A stretch of 64,000 nt of DNA. Source: Belliella buryatensis (GTDB lineage: Bacteria; Bacteroidota; Bacteroidia; Cytophagales; Cyclobacteriaceae). Location: contig NZ_FZOK01000004.1 in the NCBI RefSeq assembly GCF_900188245.1, forward strand, positions 124,001 through 188,000, given 5' to 3'. Positions within the stretch are counted from its first letter, which is position 1. Every line of letters starts with the position of its first letter. Made by a program: the position numbers and the translations under genes. A model generated the notes under the pieces. The model saw only the letters and a list, made by a program, of their open reading frames with translations. It searched no databases and was not told the DNA's origin. Of the stretch, positions 18,836-30,536 are shown piece after piece.

Positions 18836-19252
18836 ATGAAAAAGAAGGAGAAAGTATCCACAATTATGACTACCCATGTTCACACTATTCAGCATAATGC
18901 ACATTTGGGTGAAGTCATCAATATGTTTCGAAAACACAAAATCAGGCATTTACCTGTACTGAATGACAAAAAAGTTATTGGAATGATAAGCAGAACTGAT
19001 ATTAATCGGCTTACTTTTGGTGCTTTATTTGAAAATCAGGATAATGCTGATGAAGCCATCTTAGAAATTCTCAGCATTCCTCAGGTAATGTCTGCTAATC
19101 TTAAATCTGTCTCGGACGAAATGTCCATCAGAGAAGTGGCAACCATATTTGCAATTGAGGAATTTCATGCACTGCCAGTAATTAAGGACGAAAAGCTAGT
19201 TGGCATAGTGACTACCACTGACATTATAAATTATATCCTAAAACAGTACTGA
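18836..19252 (+). CDS. CBS-domain pair protein
   Basis: About 138 residues from the ATG at 18836 (MKKKEKVSTIMTT), preferred over a TTG start 24 bp upstream. Two CBS domains make up nearly the whole protein: VSTIMTTHVHTIQ...HLPVLNDKKVIGMISRTDI (about 7-60) and VMSANLKSVSDEMSIREVATIF...HALPVIKDEKLVGIVTTTDI (about 80-132). CBS pairs bind adenosine nucleotides and usually regulate a partner. It follows the orphan histidine kinase on the same strand after about 110 bp; co-transcription is possible. Confidence 0.85.
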   Translation: MKKKEKVSTIMTTHVHTIQHNAHLGEVINMFRKHKIRHLPVLNDKKVIGMISRTDINRLTFGALFENQDNADEAILEILSIPQVMSANLKSVSDEMSIREVATIFAIEEFHALPVIKDEKLVGIVTTTDIINYILKQY

Positions 19253-19266
19253 AGTTGCCATAATAT

Positions 19267-19497
19267 TTATGGTTCCTTTTTAGTACTTGCATATGCACCT
19301 ATTCGTATTTGGCAACATGACTTACATTTTATGGATTTAGGATTCATAGTAAGTGCCTTTCTTAAAGCTTCATCACCATTGTTAAAAGGGCCTAAATAGT
19401 CCCTATCTACCGGATCAGAAATATATTCACAAGCTCTTTCATGAACAAGATAAAAGCCATCGTCATTACTCTTGGTACTGAGGTAAAAGAATTTCAT
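19267..19497 (-). CDS. Small cysteine-containing protein of unknown function
   Basis: 76 residues, starting MKFFYLSTKSNDDG. No signal peptide or membrane segment is visible. A cluster KSIKCKSCCQIRIG near the C-terminus (Cys-x2-CysCys) could bind metal or be redox active, with another Cys in ERACEYI. The composition looks like a real protein and the frame stands free between neighbours, but I do not recognise the family. Confidence 0.5.
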   Translation of the reverse strand: MKFFYLSTKSNDDGFYLVHERACEYISDPVDRDYLGPFNNGDEALRKALTMNPKSIKCKSCCQIRIGAYASTKKEP

Positions 19498-19544
19498 TCC
19501 ATAAAGTTTAAATTGCTACCAAAAGTATAGATAACTTAACTACT

Positions 19545-19572
19545 AAAAAATACCTACTAGTAGGTATTTTTT
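19545..19572. terminator. Perfectly symmetric terminator-like hairpin
   Basis: A 28-nt perfect palindrome, AAAAAATACCTACT followed directly by its inverse ending TATTTTTT. It lies between two minus-strand genes and would terminate the DUF4174 transcript; symmetry makes it bidirectional. Confidence 0.65.
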
Positions 19573-19617
19573 CATAAAATTATTACATAATTCAATTTAT
19601 TATGTAAATATTAATAT

Positions 19618-20037
19618 TTAAAAGTCATCTATTTTTCTACCTTCTGATCTTCGCATTGGCATAGAGTCGATAGTCTTAAAAATTAAAGTCCAATCTAAAA
19701 TAGTGTCTTTTCTTATTTTAATACCTCCATCTAACCCTATTAAGACCCAACAATCATTTTTGGACCCCATCTTATACCTTGAATACAATTGACTGATATA
19801 GCTATCTGAGAAATTTGTCTCCAAGTTGGATATTACTTTTTGTCCATCAATCAAGAAATACGCAACCTTTCTTTCTTGAATCATACTTTGTAGTGAATCA
19901 TCTTCTAGTTGATAAACATTCTCGGTATTCTGAAAACCAAGCACGATTCTTTTCTTCCATTTCAACTCTTCTAGAGATTGGATGGAATCTTGTGAAAAAT
20001 TAAATAGCATAGAAAAAACGAACATAAAAGATATCAT
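19618..20037 (-). CDS. DUF4174-like exported protein
   Basis: 139 residues, with a short hydrophobic start (MISFMFVFSMLFNFS) that may be a signal peptide. The body shows the pattern I associate with DUF4174: SLEELKWKKRIVLGF at the start, CWVLIGLDGGIKIRKDT in the middle and the hallmark ending FKTIDSMPMRRSEGRK. The fold resembles thioredoxin-like proteins without the CxxC pair. Function unknown. A single-gene unit on the minus strand with the symmetric hairpin downstream. Confidence 0.68.
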   Translation of the reverse strand: MISFMFVFSMLFNFSQDSIQSLEELKWKKRIVLGFQNTENVYQLEDDSLQSMIQERKVAYFLIDGQKVISNLETNFSDSYISQLYSRYKMGSKNDCWVLIGLDGGIKIRKDTILDWTLIFKTIDSMPMRRSEGRKIDDF

Positions 20038-20076
20038 AAGTAAAAAACCAAGAATAGTAATAAATGGTTTCTATCT

Positions 20077-21327
20077 TTATTTCTTCCTTAATTCAATAAC
20101 CGTAATTTCGGGCCATATCCCTACCCTACCTGAGAATGCATGAAAACCAAAACCTCTATTCACATAAAGGTACTTATCTTCAAATGAAGTCAATCCTGCC
20201 CAATTGGGATATCGATACTGCACTGGACTCCACCTAATCAATGGCGTTTCTATTCCGAATTGCATGCCATGCGTATGACCTGAAAGCGTCAGATGGATAG
20301 TGTTGGGATTCTTTTTTACTTCTTGATCCCAATGCGATGGATCATGGGAAAGCAATATTTTAAAATCTTCCGATTCAGTATTCTCCAGAGCCTTATCCAA
20401 ATCTCCTTTAGATTGGAAGCCCACACCCCAATTCTGAACCCCTACCAGAGTGATGGATTGTCCGTCTCTTACAATTTTCACATGCTCGTCTATCAGTAAT
20501 TGATAACCTAGACGCTCGTGCTGCTCCTTGAACTTCTCGAAATTATCCTGCTTGGCAGTTGCTGATTCCCAGCTCACATAATCTCCATAGTCATGGTTTC
20601 CAATGATAGAAAATTGCCCATAAGGAGCCCTAATCTGAGCAAAAATTGGAATCATGGGCTCAATTTCTTCCGCATGGTGATTGACCAAATCACCTGTAAA
20701 AACAAATAAATCAGAACCTTGTGCCTTGGCCAAGTCGACACCTTTCTGCACTGCTTTAAAATCCTTGAAACTACCTGCGTGAATATCTGATAGCTGTGTT
20801 ATCGTAAATCCATCAAAAGCCTCTGGCAAATCTTCAAAATAAATGACTTCACGATGAACAGTAAAATTATATTTGCCTTTAGCAATGCCATAAACAAAAC
20901 TGCCGAAAGGTATCATCGAAACTGTCAATGACAATACACTTAGCCATTTGACCCTAGTCGGAAATTCAGTGGCAGATTTCCCATTGAAAACCAAGGAAAT
21001 ACCTGCTTGTATATTTCTAATAATATCTTCTCCAAACAGAAATATCGTACATACCAATTGGGTCACGGCTACAGTCAAAAACACATTCAACACTTGCTGA
21101 TGTTCTGAGGAAATTTCTCCTGCTTGAAAAATTCTTACAAAAGTGAAAATCACCCAAAGTGTAATCCCACCGAAAACTATCCAATATCCTAGAAAGCTAA
21201 ATTGCCTGATTTTTTCTGACTCCAAACTAGAAAGAATTGTTCTGAATGCTTGATATACATACCAATTTAGAAAAGTGGAAAATAAGAAAACTGCTGCGAG
21301 AAAAATGATTCCTCCTAATTGATTCAT
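20077..21327 (-). CDS. Membrane-anchored metallophosphoesterase
   Basis: 416 residues. Four hydrophobic helices fill the N-terminal 145 residues (for example QLGGIIFLAAVFLFSTFLNW). The calcineurin-like phosphoesterase domain follows with all metal-binding blocks: TQLSDIHAGSF, FTGDLVNHHAEE, IGNHDYGDY, LLSHDPSHW and LSGHTHGMQFG. This layout matches YkuE/YaeI-like enzymes, some of which act on UDP-2,3-diacylglucosamine or other phosphodiesters; substrate not determinable here. A strong terminator separates it from metG upstream. Confidence 0.9.
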   Translation of the reverse strand: MNQLGGIIFLAAVFLFSTFLNWYVYQAFRTILSSLESEKIRQFSFLGYWIVFGGITLWVIFTFVRIFQAGEISSEHQQVLNVFLTVAVTQLVCTIFLFGEDIIRNIQAGISLVFNGKSATEFPTRVKWLSVLSLTVSMIPFGSFVYGIAKGKYNFTVHREVIYFEDLPEAFDGFTITQLSDIHAGSFKDFKAVQKGVDLAKAQGSDLFVFTGDLVNHHAEEIEPMIPIFAQIRAPYGQFSIIGNHDYGDYVSWESATAKQDNFEKFKEQHERLGYQLLIDEHVKIVRDGQSITLVGVQNWGVGFQSKGDLDKALENTESEDFKILLSHDPSHWDQEVKKNPNTIHLTLSGHTHGMQFGIETPLIRWSPVQYRYPNWAGLTSFEDKYLYVNRGFGFHAFSGRVGIWPEITVIELRKK

Positions 21328-21390
21328 TTTTAAATTGATTTAAATTCTCCATGATATACTACAAGAAGCTCAAAATAGTTCTCTCAGAAC

Positions 21391-21432
21391 AAAAAAATAA
21401 AGCCTGATTTTTTGGTCAGGCTTTATTTTTAT
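21391..21432. terminator. Hairpin terminator downstream of metG
   Basis: AAAAATAAAGCCTGA, an 8-nt loop, then TCAGGCTTTATTTTT. On the minus strand it follows the metG stop and should end that transcript before the metallophosphoesterase gene. Confidence 0.8.
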
Positions 21433-21467
21433 AAAGTATTGAATATAGACTAAGTGTCCTTATTCCA

Positions 21468-23528
21468 TCAACTAATTGTACTACCGGCAGCGGTTGAGTT
21501 GCCCGGATGTAGCAGTCTTAAGCTTCCATCCATATCTTCAGCCATCAATATCATCCCTTCTGAATCTATTCCCATCATCTTTCTTGGGGCAAGATTAATC
21601 AGCATAGTAACCTGCTTGCCAATCAAATCCTCTGGCTTAAAATATTCCGCTACACCGCTGAGAACAGTCTTTTTACCAAGTCCAGTATCGACAGTTAGTT
21701 TTAATAGTTTCTTAGATTTGGGCATAGGCTCGGCGGTAAGAACAGTTACCACGCGCATATCTAGCTTGGCAAAATCATCATAAGTAATAATATCCTTCAT
21801 GGGAGTTGCTACCGCATTAGCCAATTCGTTTTTCTTCTTGGCTTCTAGTAGTTTATTTACCTGTGCTTCTACTACTTGATCTTCAATTTTATCAAAAAGC
21901 AAAGCAGCGGCATTGATGGAATCTCCAGCCTTGAGCGTATCAATGTCTCCTGCATCTGACCATTTCAATCCATCCAAATTGAACATTTTGAAAATCTTAT
22001 CAGCTGTAAAAGGTAAAAATGGCTCAGCCACAACCGCAAGATTTGCAGCAATATTTAATGCAATATTCAAAATAGTACCTGTACGTATCTTATCCTCCTT
22101 GATTGTTTTCCAAGGCTCTGTGTCTGCAAGGTATTTATTCCCCAATCGAGCAAAATCCATCACAAAAGAAAGTGCTTCCCTAAACCTATATCGCTCGATA
22201 GATGCGGATATTTTCTCTGGGAACTCCTTCAATGCATCCAAGACTTCCTTATCATAAACATTCAACTCAGCTTTACTAGGAACAACCCCATCAAAAAACT
22301 TATGAGTCAGTACAACTGCACGATTCACAAAATTACCAAATACGGCAACGAGTTCAGAGTTATTTCTAGATTGAAAATCCTTCCAAGTGAAATCATTGTC
22401 TTTGGTCTCAGGAGCATTGGCTGTCAACACATAGCGCAATACATCCTGCTTGCCTGGAAACTCTTCCAGATATTCATGTAACCATACCGCCCAATTTCTT
22501 GAAGTAGAAATCTTATCTCCTTCCAAATTCAAGAATTCATTGGCAGGTACATTGTCCGGTAGCACATATCCCCCATGTGTCTTCAGAATAGCAGGGAAAA
22601 TGATGCAGTGAAATACGATATTATCTTTGCCAATAAAATGAACCAACTTGGTGTCCTCGTCCTTCCAATAAGGCTCCCAATCTTTTCCCTTTTCAGCTGC
22701 CCATTCTTTAGTGGATGATATGTACCCAATTGGCGCGTCAAACCATACATAAAGTACCTTGCCCTCTCCACCTTCTACAGGCACTGGAATTCCCCACTCC
22801 AAATCTCTAGTCATAGATCTTGCTTGTAATCCATCACCAGCTTCTAGCCATGATCTACATTGACCAAGAACATTATTTTTCCAATCATCCTGATGCTCTT
22901 CGAGAATCCATTTTTTTAAAAATTCAGTATATCTAGCCAAATCCAAAAACCAATGCTTAGTTTCTTTTAGCACAGGCGTATTTCCGCTTAATTTAGATTT
23001 AGGGTTGATGAGGTCGGTTGGGCTAAGAGAGCTTCCACACTTTTCACACTGATCACCATATGCACCATCATGTCCACATTTAGGACATGTTCCTTCTATA
23101 TAGCGATCTGCCAAAAACTGCCCCGCTTCTTCGTCAAAATATTGTTCAGTAGATTGTTCTAGAAACTCTCCCTTCTCGTAAAGGTCCTTAAAAAAACCTG
23201 AGGCTGTTTCATGGTGAATTTTTGCAGATGTTCTTGAATAATGGTCAAAACTGATTCCGAATTCTTGAAAGCTACTTTTCATCATTTCATGATAGCGATC
23301 TACTACCTCTTGCGGGCTGATTCCTTCCTTCTGTGCTTTGATGGTGATAGCTACCCCATGTTCATCCGAACCACATACATAAGCTACATCCCGACCTTTG
23401 GAACGCAAGTATCTGACATAAATATCTGATGGGATGTAACAACCCGCCAAATGCCCAATGTGTAATGGACCATTGGCATATGGAAGTGCTGAAGTGACGG
23501 TATATCTTTTGAAATCTTTCTTGTTCAT
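21468..23528 (-). CDS. metG: Methionyl-tRNA synthetase
   Basis: About 686 residues from the ATG at 23528 ([20 protein letters not shown]); the ORF extends six codons further to 23546. It charges tRNA-Met. The HIGH motif is in [11 protein letters not shown], zinc cysteines in [18 protein letters not shown], the KMSKS-type loop in DKISTSRNW, and the anticodon-binding helix bundle follows. The C-terminal 110 residues ([19 protein letters not shown]...) form the tRNA-binding EMAPII/Trbp111-like domain seen in long MetRS forms. Length and domain order are standard. Confidence 0.97.
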   Translation of the reverse strand: MNKKDFKRYTVTSALPYANGPLHIGHLAGCYIPSDIYVRYLRSKGRDVAYVCGSDEHGVAITIKAQKEGISPQEVVDRYHEMMKSSFQEFGISFDHYSRTSAKIHHETASGFFKDLYEKGEFLEQSTEQYFDEEAGQFLADRYIEGTCPKCGHDGAYGDQCEKCGSSLSPTDLINPKSKLSGNTPVLKETKHWFLDLARYTEFLKKWILEEHQDDWKNNVLGQCRSWLEAGDGLQARSMTRDLEWGIPVPVEGGEGKVLYVWFDAPIGYISSTKEWAAEKGKDWEPYWKDEDTKLVHFIGKDNIVFHCIIFPAILKTHGGYVLPDNVPANEFLNLEGDKISTSRNWAVWLHEYLEEFPGKQDVLRYVLTANAPETKDNDFTWKDFQSRNNSELVAVFGNFVNRAVVLTHKFFDGVVPSKAELNVYDKEVLDALKEFPEKISASIERYRFREALSFVMDFARLGNKYLADTEPWKTIKEDKIRTGTILNIALNIAANLAVVAEPFLPFTADKIFKMFNLDGLKWSDAGDIDTLKAGDSINAAALLFDKIEDQVVEAQVNKLLEAKKKNELANAVATPMKDIITYDDFAKLDMRVVTVLTAEPMPKSKKLLKLTVDTGLGKKTVLSGVAEYFKPEDLIGKQVTMLINLAPRKMMGIDSEGMILMAEDMDGSLRLLHPGNSTAAGSTIS

Positions 23529-23580
23529 AGCGTGCAAAGATAGCATATTTAACGAGCAATAAGGGCTCTGAATGGTGTAA

Positions 23581-24213
23581 TTAAGCTTTTTGGAACTCTA
23601 CCCTGGCTTCATCTGTCAAGATCCCTTGATAGATAATCTGAATGGCTTGATCAAAAAGCTCTGATGTCTTCAAGTTCATATTTTCATGCATTTCTCTTGG
23701 AAACTGAGCTAAAAATTTGGGATCAATCAAGTTCTGAATAGCTGATGCATATACCAATACAATCAGGGTCTTGTTCATCCCTGAAATGACAAATCCTTTA
23801 TCGATGCCTTCCTGTATCAATTTCTGAAACCTCAGATAAGCTGAATCTCTCACATAATCCTGAAGCTCTCCCCAAATTTCTGGCGCATGTTCTCTTAGAT
23901 CTTCTAAAAGTTCGGGGTTAATCGGTGCAAGATCGTTGGCTACTACGGTAAGAAATGACTTCAGTTTTGCTGTGAAAGAAATGTACTGATTCTCCAAAAG
24001 CGTTTCGACCTTTGTGGTCAATCTATTTTTTAATAACTCAAAAGCAGCAGCGAGTAACTCTAACTTACCGGGGAAATATTTATAAAGTGTCTTCTTGCTC
24101 ATTCCCAATTCCTGAGCAATATCATCCATGGTTGTATTTTTATAGCCTTGCTTGATAAAAAGCTTGTAGGCTACATCCAAAATCTTCGCTTCTATTTCAG
24201 TTTTTTTACTCAT
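23581..24213 (-). CDS. TetR/AcrR-family regulator
   Basis: About 210 residues from the ATG at 24213 ([19 protein letters not shown]); the frame is open ten codons further upstream. The N-terminal 60 residues hold the TetR helix-turn-helix ([21 protein letters not shown]), and the C-terminal part is the helical ligand domain. It sits downstream of metG on the same strand in map order but with its own start; no target is evident next to it. A second TetR gene (37.0 kb) controls the efflux operon. Confidence 0.88.
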   Translation of the reverse strand: MSKKTEIEAKILDVAYKLFIKQGYKNTTMDDIAQELGMSKKTLYKYFPGKLELLAAAFELLKNRLTTKVETLLENQYISFTAKLKSFLTVVANDLAPINPELLEDLREHAPEIWGELQDYVRDSAYLRFQKLIQEGIDKGFVISGMNKTLIVLVYASAIQNLIDPKFLAQFPREMHENMNLKTSELFDQAIQIIYQGILTDEARVEFQKA

Positions 24214-24358
24214 TATCTTAGAATTGAAGACAAATATAGGCAATCAAATCAAATTACTTTACCTAAGGATTGCTATTGATACTTTACAAAAGCTTTGTGC
24301 TTTCAGGGGCAAAGCTTAATTTTGATTCTCGAGAAAAGTACAGACCCTAAGTATTTGA

Positions 24359-26812
<2,454 letters not shown>

Positions 26813-26819
26813 AATGTAA

Positions 26820-27314
26820 ATGAATTTTATAAAAAAATATTTTATCCAGAGGCAGAACAAAGCTAAACTGAGGGATACAGTAACCGATAAGCCTTTTCCT
26901 AAAAAGGTAGCTTCTATCGGAATCCTTGCGGAAAACTTAGATGATGTAGAAATTATTAAAGAGCAGGTCAAAAATATTTTTGGCAAACAAATAGAAATTT
27001 ACAGTCTATTTTATAGCAAATCAGAAGTTGAAAACGGAATTTCTGAAAAGGACTTTAGCTTATTTGGAAAGCCAAATGATAAAATCAACGGATTTTTATC
27101 CAAAAATCTTGATTTTATTTTGACTCCCTCTTTAAACCTTGACCCTTATTTACTTTATTTGCTCCTTCATGCTTCAGCCAAATTCAAAATCGGCTTTTTT
27201 TCACCCGAAAATAAAGATTTGTTGGATTTGATGCTGAGCAAAGATGACAAGAACATAGAAGCCAATAGTCAGAAATTACTAGAATACTTTATTAAAATTA
27301 AAGCAGCATGTTAA
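26820..27314 (+). CDS. Conserved Bacteroidota protein of unknown function
   Basis: 164 residues, without signal peptide or membrane segments. It starts with a basic stretch (MNFIKKYFIQRQNKAKLRD) followed by an alpha/beta-looking body (VASIGILAENLDDVEII, DFILTPSLNLDPYLLYLLLHASAKFKIGF). I think it belongs to a DUF (possibly DUF6913) found beside dapA in this phylum, from memory only. It starts 5 bp after ligA and overlaps the dapA start by 7 bp, so ligA, this gene and dapA form one operon with likely translational coupling. Confidence 0.72.
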   Translation: MNFIKKYFIQRQNKAKLRDTVTDKPFPKKVASIGILAENLDDVEIIKEQVKNIFGKQIEIYSLFYSKSEVENGISEKDFSLFGKPNDKINGFLSKNLDFILTPSLNLDPYLLYLLLHASAKFKIGFFSPENKDLLDLMLSKDDKNIEANSQKLLEYFIKIKAAC

Positions 27315-28162
27315 ACCTAGTAGGTACAGGTGTGGCGTTGATTACGCCATTGAATGAAGATAACTCCATCGATTTTGACGGATTAGAAACATTGATCAAT
27401 CATGTGATCGAAGGTGGAGCAGATTACTTAGTAGTTCAAGGAACTACAGGGGAATCAGCCACCATGACAAAGGATGAAAAAAGAAAAATTCTAGCTTCAT
27501 CCTTGAAAATCAATGCTGGAAGACTTCCCGTTGTATATGGTTTAGGAGGCAATAATACGGCTGCTGTATTAGAAGAAATTAAGATGACAGATTTTGATGG
27601 TATAGATGCTATCTTATCTGTTTGTCCTTATTACAACAAACCCTCTCAAAGAGGTATTATTGCGCATTATCATGCGATTGCAGATGCATGTCCTGTACCA
27701 GTGATTCTTTACAATGTACCAGGCAGAACAGTTACAAATATGACTGCTTCCACTACGTTAGAGTTGGCGAAGCATCCCAATATCATTGCCATGAAGGAAG
27801 CTAGTGGCAACTTAGAGCAATGTATGACTATTGCATCAGCGAAGCCAAGTGATTTTTTATTGATCTCAGGAGATGATATGTTGACAGTAGCCTTGCGAGC
27901 TATTGGAGGTGCTGGAGTGATTTCTGTGCTAGCCAATGCATATCCAGCTACTTTCAAGACCATTTGTCACGGTGATCTTGAGTCCGCAAAAAGAGCTACT
28001 TTCAGCTTATTAGATATCAACCCTTTGATGTATGAAGAAAGCAATCCCGTAGGTCTAAAATTTTTGATGAAAGAACTTGGTATTTGTGGAGACAAAGTAA
28101 GATTACCCTTGGTAAAAGCTACAGAATCACTCCAATCAAGGATTAAAAAGGCCATGATTTAA
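27308..28162 (+). CDS. dapA: 4-hydroxy-tetrahydrodipicolinate synthase
   Basis: 284 residues, the standard length. It condenses pyruvate with aspartate semialdehyde in lysine and diaminopimelate synthesis. TTGESATMT near residue 45, ILYNVPGRT near 135 (catalytic Tyr) and IIAMKEASG near 160 (Schiff-base Lys) are all present, as is the ISGDDML segment. Third gene of the ligA operon; a hairpin terminator follows. Confidence 0.96.
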   Translation: MLNLVGTGVALITPLNEDNSIDFDGLETLINHVIEGGADYLVVQGTTGESATMTKDEKRKILASSLKINAGRLPVVYGLGGNNTAAVLEEIKMTDFDGIDAILSVCPYYNKPSQRGIIAHYHAIADACPVPVILYNVPGRTVTNMTASTTLELAKHPNIIAMKEASGNLEQCMTIASAKPSDFLLISGDDMLTVALRAIGGAGVISVLANAYPATFKTICHGDLESAKRATFSLLDINPLMYEESNPVGLKFLMKELGICGDKVRLPLVKATESLQSRIKKAMI

Positions 28163-28221
28163 ATTTAATTAAGAAAAAAAGCAAGGCTAAACCTTTCATA
28201 AATGAAGGCAAATTTTAAAGT

Positions 28222-28258
28222 TAAACTCCATTTCATTGATGGAGTTTTTCTTTTTTTA
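28222..28258 (+). terminator. Terminator after dapA
   Basis: AAACTCCAT, a 7-nt loop, ATGGAGTTT, then a T-rich tail (TTCTTTTTTT). It separates the dapA transcript from xseA. Confidence 0.75.
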
Positions 28259-28272
28259 GCTAATTTAACATC

Positions 28273-29589
28273 ATGCAACAAGCCATTTCACTTTTAGAAC
28301 TCAATCAAATCATCAAGGATACATTAGAGCAGCAATTAGCTCCTAACTACTGGGTCGTAGCAGAGATTGGTGAGCTCAAAATGGCGGCTCAAGGGCATGC
28401 TTACTTGGAATTGGTAGAGAAAAGTGGCAATCAGGTACGTGCAAAAGTAAGGGCAAATATTTGGCAATATTCTTTTAGAACAATTGCAGGAAGATTCCAA
28501 ACTACAACAGGACAACAGCTCAAAGCTGGCATGAAAATACTCGCTTTGGCGACTGTTACTTTTCACGAGCTTTATGGCTTGAGCCTCAATATTAAAGACA
28601 TTGACCCTAACTTCACTTTAGGAGAGAGGGCTAGAATAAGGCAAGAGATCATCGAAAGACTGACGCATCAAGGCATGATGGAAATAAATAAGCGCTTTGA
28701 ATTGCCAATAGTCCCTCAAAAAATAGCGGTCATTAGTAGCCAGACAGCAGCAGGGTATGGAGATTTTATACAGCAGCTACAAACCAACAGGTATGGTTAC
28801 AGCGTGCATCATCGACTCTTTCAGGCTACACTTCAAGGAGAAGGCGCCGCTAAGACAATCATTTATGCTCTGGATCAAATTGAAGAGATCAGTCAGGAGT
28901 ACGGCTTCGATTTGGTTGTGATCATACGTGGTGGTGGAGCGCAAATGGACTTAGACTGCTTTGATGATTACGATTTAGCCGTGGCTATTGCCAAATTTCC
29001 AATTCCAATCATCACTGGCATAGGACATGAAAGAGATGAAACTATCGCTGATTTGGTTGCGCATACTAAAGTGAAGACACCTACTGCAGCCGCTGAATTC
29101 GTTCTATCAGGTTTTTTGGACTTTGAAGAGCAATTAGTTTCCTCAATTAAGCAAATTGAGCGCTATACCAAACAAGCTCTTCAATGGGAAGATAGAAAAC
29201 TTATTGAATTAGAATCCAAGTTGAAAAATCTCAGTAGGCAGCAGTTACTTAGAACAAGTGAAATGCTATCAGTGAAAATTTCTCAAATCAAAAGTACAGG
29301 ATCCAATCAACTGAACTTCAATAGCTATCAATTAGAAAAACTTGCATTGAATATAAAAAAAGAAAGCAACAGTGTAATCAATACTCAACTCAAAAACGTA
29401 GATAACCTAGAGCGAAGTATCAATAACTTAGACCCTGCAACATATTTCAAAAAGGGCTATACTCGCTCAGAAGTGCGTGGTAGACCTGTTCACCAACAAG
29501 AAATTCAAATAGGTGATGAAATGATCACCTATACCCATAAGCAACAAATCAAAAGTACCATTAATCAGATATCATCCCATGGAGAATAA
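28273..29589 (+). CDS. xseA: Exodeoxyribonuclease VII large subunit
   Basis: 438 residues. The N-terminal OB fold (YWVVAEIGELKMAAQGHAYLEL) binds single-stranded DNA; the catalytic region has the typical VISSQTAAGYGDFIQQL, VVIIRGGGAQMDLDCFDDY and GIGHERDETIADLVAHTKVKTPTAAAE patterns (the last two shown in part). A long coiled coil follows. With XseB it degrades single-stranded DNA into oligonucleotides. It starts just after the dapA terminator and overlaps xseB by 11 bp. Confidence 0.95.
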   Translation: MQQAISLLELNQIIKDTLEQQLAPNYWVVAEIGELKMAAQGHAYLELVEKSGNQVRAKVRANIWQYSFRTIAGRFQTTTGQQLKAGMKILALATVTFHELYGLSLNIKDIDPNFTLGERARIRQEIIERLTHQGMMEINKRFELPIVPQKIAVISSQTAAGYGDFIQQLQTNRYGYSVHHRLFQATLQGEGAAKTIIYALDQIEEISQEYGFDLVVIIRGGGAQMDLDCFDDYDLAVAIAKFPIPIITGIGHERDETIADLVAHTKVKTPTAAAEFVLSGFLDFEEQLVSSIKQIERYTKQALQWEDRKLIELESKLKNLSRQQLLRTSEMLSVKISQIKSTGSNQLNFNSYQLEKLALNIKKESNSVINTQLKNVDNLERSINNLDPATYFKKGYTRSEVRGRPVHQQEIQIGDEMITYTHKQQIKSTINQISSHGE

Positions 29590-29770
29590 GCAAATAAGCT
29601 ATGATAAAGCTGTCAAGCGCATCGAAGAGATTGTCGGCATTTTAGAATCTGGCGAAGAAGGTATTGACCAACTTTCAGAACTTGTCAAAGAAGCTGCTAA
29701 CCTTGTCAAGCAATGTAAAAACAAACTCAGAATGACTGAGGAAGAGATCAATAAGGCTTTTGAAGAATAA
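29579..29770 (+). CDS. xseB: Exodeoxyribonuclease VII small subunit
   Basis: 63 residues, all helical, with the family pattern SYDKAVKRIEEIVGILE and EGIDQLSELVKEAANLVKQC. Several copies of this subunit assemble on the XseA coiled coil. Its start lies inside the xseA 3' end (11-bp overlap), typical of coupled translation. The MITE-like element begins about 20 bp downstream. Confidence 0.93.
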   Translation: MENKQISYDKAVKRIEEIVGILESGEEGIDQLSELVKEAANLVKQCKNKLRMTEEEINKAFEE

Positions 29771-29791
29771 CAAAGTCTCAATATTGAATTA

Positions 29792-29932
29792 TATGTATAA
29801 CCGCTATCGCAACAGTAACCATATTTTATTACGTACACACCTTAAATTCAGCTGTTGTCAACTGTAGTCCGTAGACGATTATCCGCTTGATCCTTTCATT
29901 TTATTGAATTACTGGTGTCATTGCGGATAATT
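29792..29932 (-). mobile_element. MITE-like element, copy 1
   Basis: About 141 bp that is the reverse complement of the element at 53357-53506. Shared blocks include TATCCGCAATGACACCAGTA, AGCGGATAATCGTC, GACAACAGCTGA and AATAAAATATGGTTACTG. The ends form an imperfect inverted repeat of about 25 bp (ATTATCCGC...ACCAGTAA against TTACTG...GCGGTTATACATA in element orientation). It is flanked by an 11-bp direct repeat, ATATTGAATTA at 29781-29791 and 29933-29943, a target-site duplication. It encodes nothing, so it is a non-autonomous element moved by a transposase from elsewhere. The right duplication contains the stop codon of upxY. Confidence 0.75.
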
Positions 29933-29940
29933 ATATTGAA

Positions 29941-30435
29941 TTAAATTACCTCCAAAAACTTCCTTGGAATATTGACCACGAGGTTTTGATTGATACCTGG
30001 AATCCGGATAATAAAATAGTCTTTATTTCCTTTGTTAATACATTCTCCAGACATGCCTTCTAGTGCTCCACCGATGATTTTAACTTTTTCTCCGGGCTCA
30101 ATCTCAGAATTGTCAGTTTCAACTGCAACACCAGTCTCTAAAATACGCTTGATCATCTTGATCTCTTCCTCTCTCACAGTGGCATGTTCGCCATTAAAAT
30201 GGACAAATTTCACCGCTCCAGGAGTCTGAAGACATTGCCATAGGTTTGGTTTGGAGGTTTTCACAAAAAGGTATCCATTGAAAAGTGCCTTTTGTACTTT
30301 CTTTTTTCGATCACTCCATTGTCTCAACTCCTCAACAATGGGTAAAAAGACTTCTAAACCTTGATCCTGTAATCTTTGAGCTACTTTCTTCTCTGCTCTT
30401 GAGGTTGTATAAAGTACAAACCAGTTTAAATCCAT
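29941..30435 (-). CDS. UpxY-family transcription antiterminator (NusG-like)
   Basis: 164 residues. The N-terminal NGN domain is clear (LNWFVLYTTSRAEKKVAQRL, FLPIVEELRQWSDRKKK, NGYLFVKTSKPN), followed by a KOW motif (GEKVKIIGGALEGMSGECI) and a beta strand end. UpxY-type NusG paralogues promote transcription through long polysaccharide operons and are normally the first gene of such an operon. Here no same-strand gene follows: the stop codon sits in the target duplication of a MITE and the convergent xseB comes next, so the gene looks orphaned or acts in trans. Confidence 0.85.
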   Translation of the reverse strand: MDLNWFVLYTTSRAEKKVAQRLQDQGLEVFLPIVEELRQWSDRKKKVQKALFNGYLFVKTSKPNLWQCLQTPGAVKFVHFNGEHATVREEEIKMIKRILETGVAVETDNSEIEPGEKVKIIGGALEGMSGECINKGNKDYFIIRIPGINQNLVVNIPRKFLEVI

Positions 30436-30470
30436 TTGTTTCTTTTTAAAAATTTATCAAAAGCAAAATT

Positions 30471-30503
30471 AAAAACCCTTGAGATAATATCCCAAGGGTT
30501 TAA
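30471..30503 (-). terminator. Terminator of the RND efflux operon
   Basis: On the minus strand AAACCCTTG, a 10-nt loop and CAAGGGTTTTTAATTTT form a hairpin with a T-rich tail about 35 bp after the RND permease stop and just before upxY. Confidence 0.7.
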
Positions 30504-30536
30504 TCATTTAAAACCACCAACCTTTATTAAATCATG

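Noticed and set aside
29771-29940. A small RNA gene or riboswitch between xseB and upxY
   Set aside because: The conserved structure is explained by the MITE-like element and its target duplications, since the same sequence recurs at 53.4 kb in another context.
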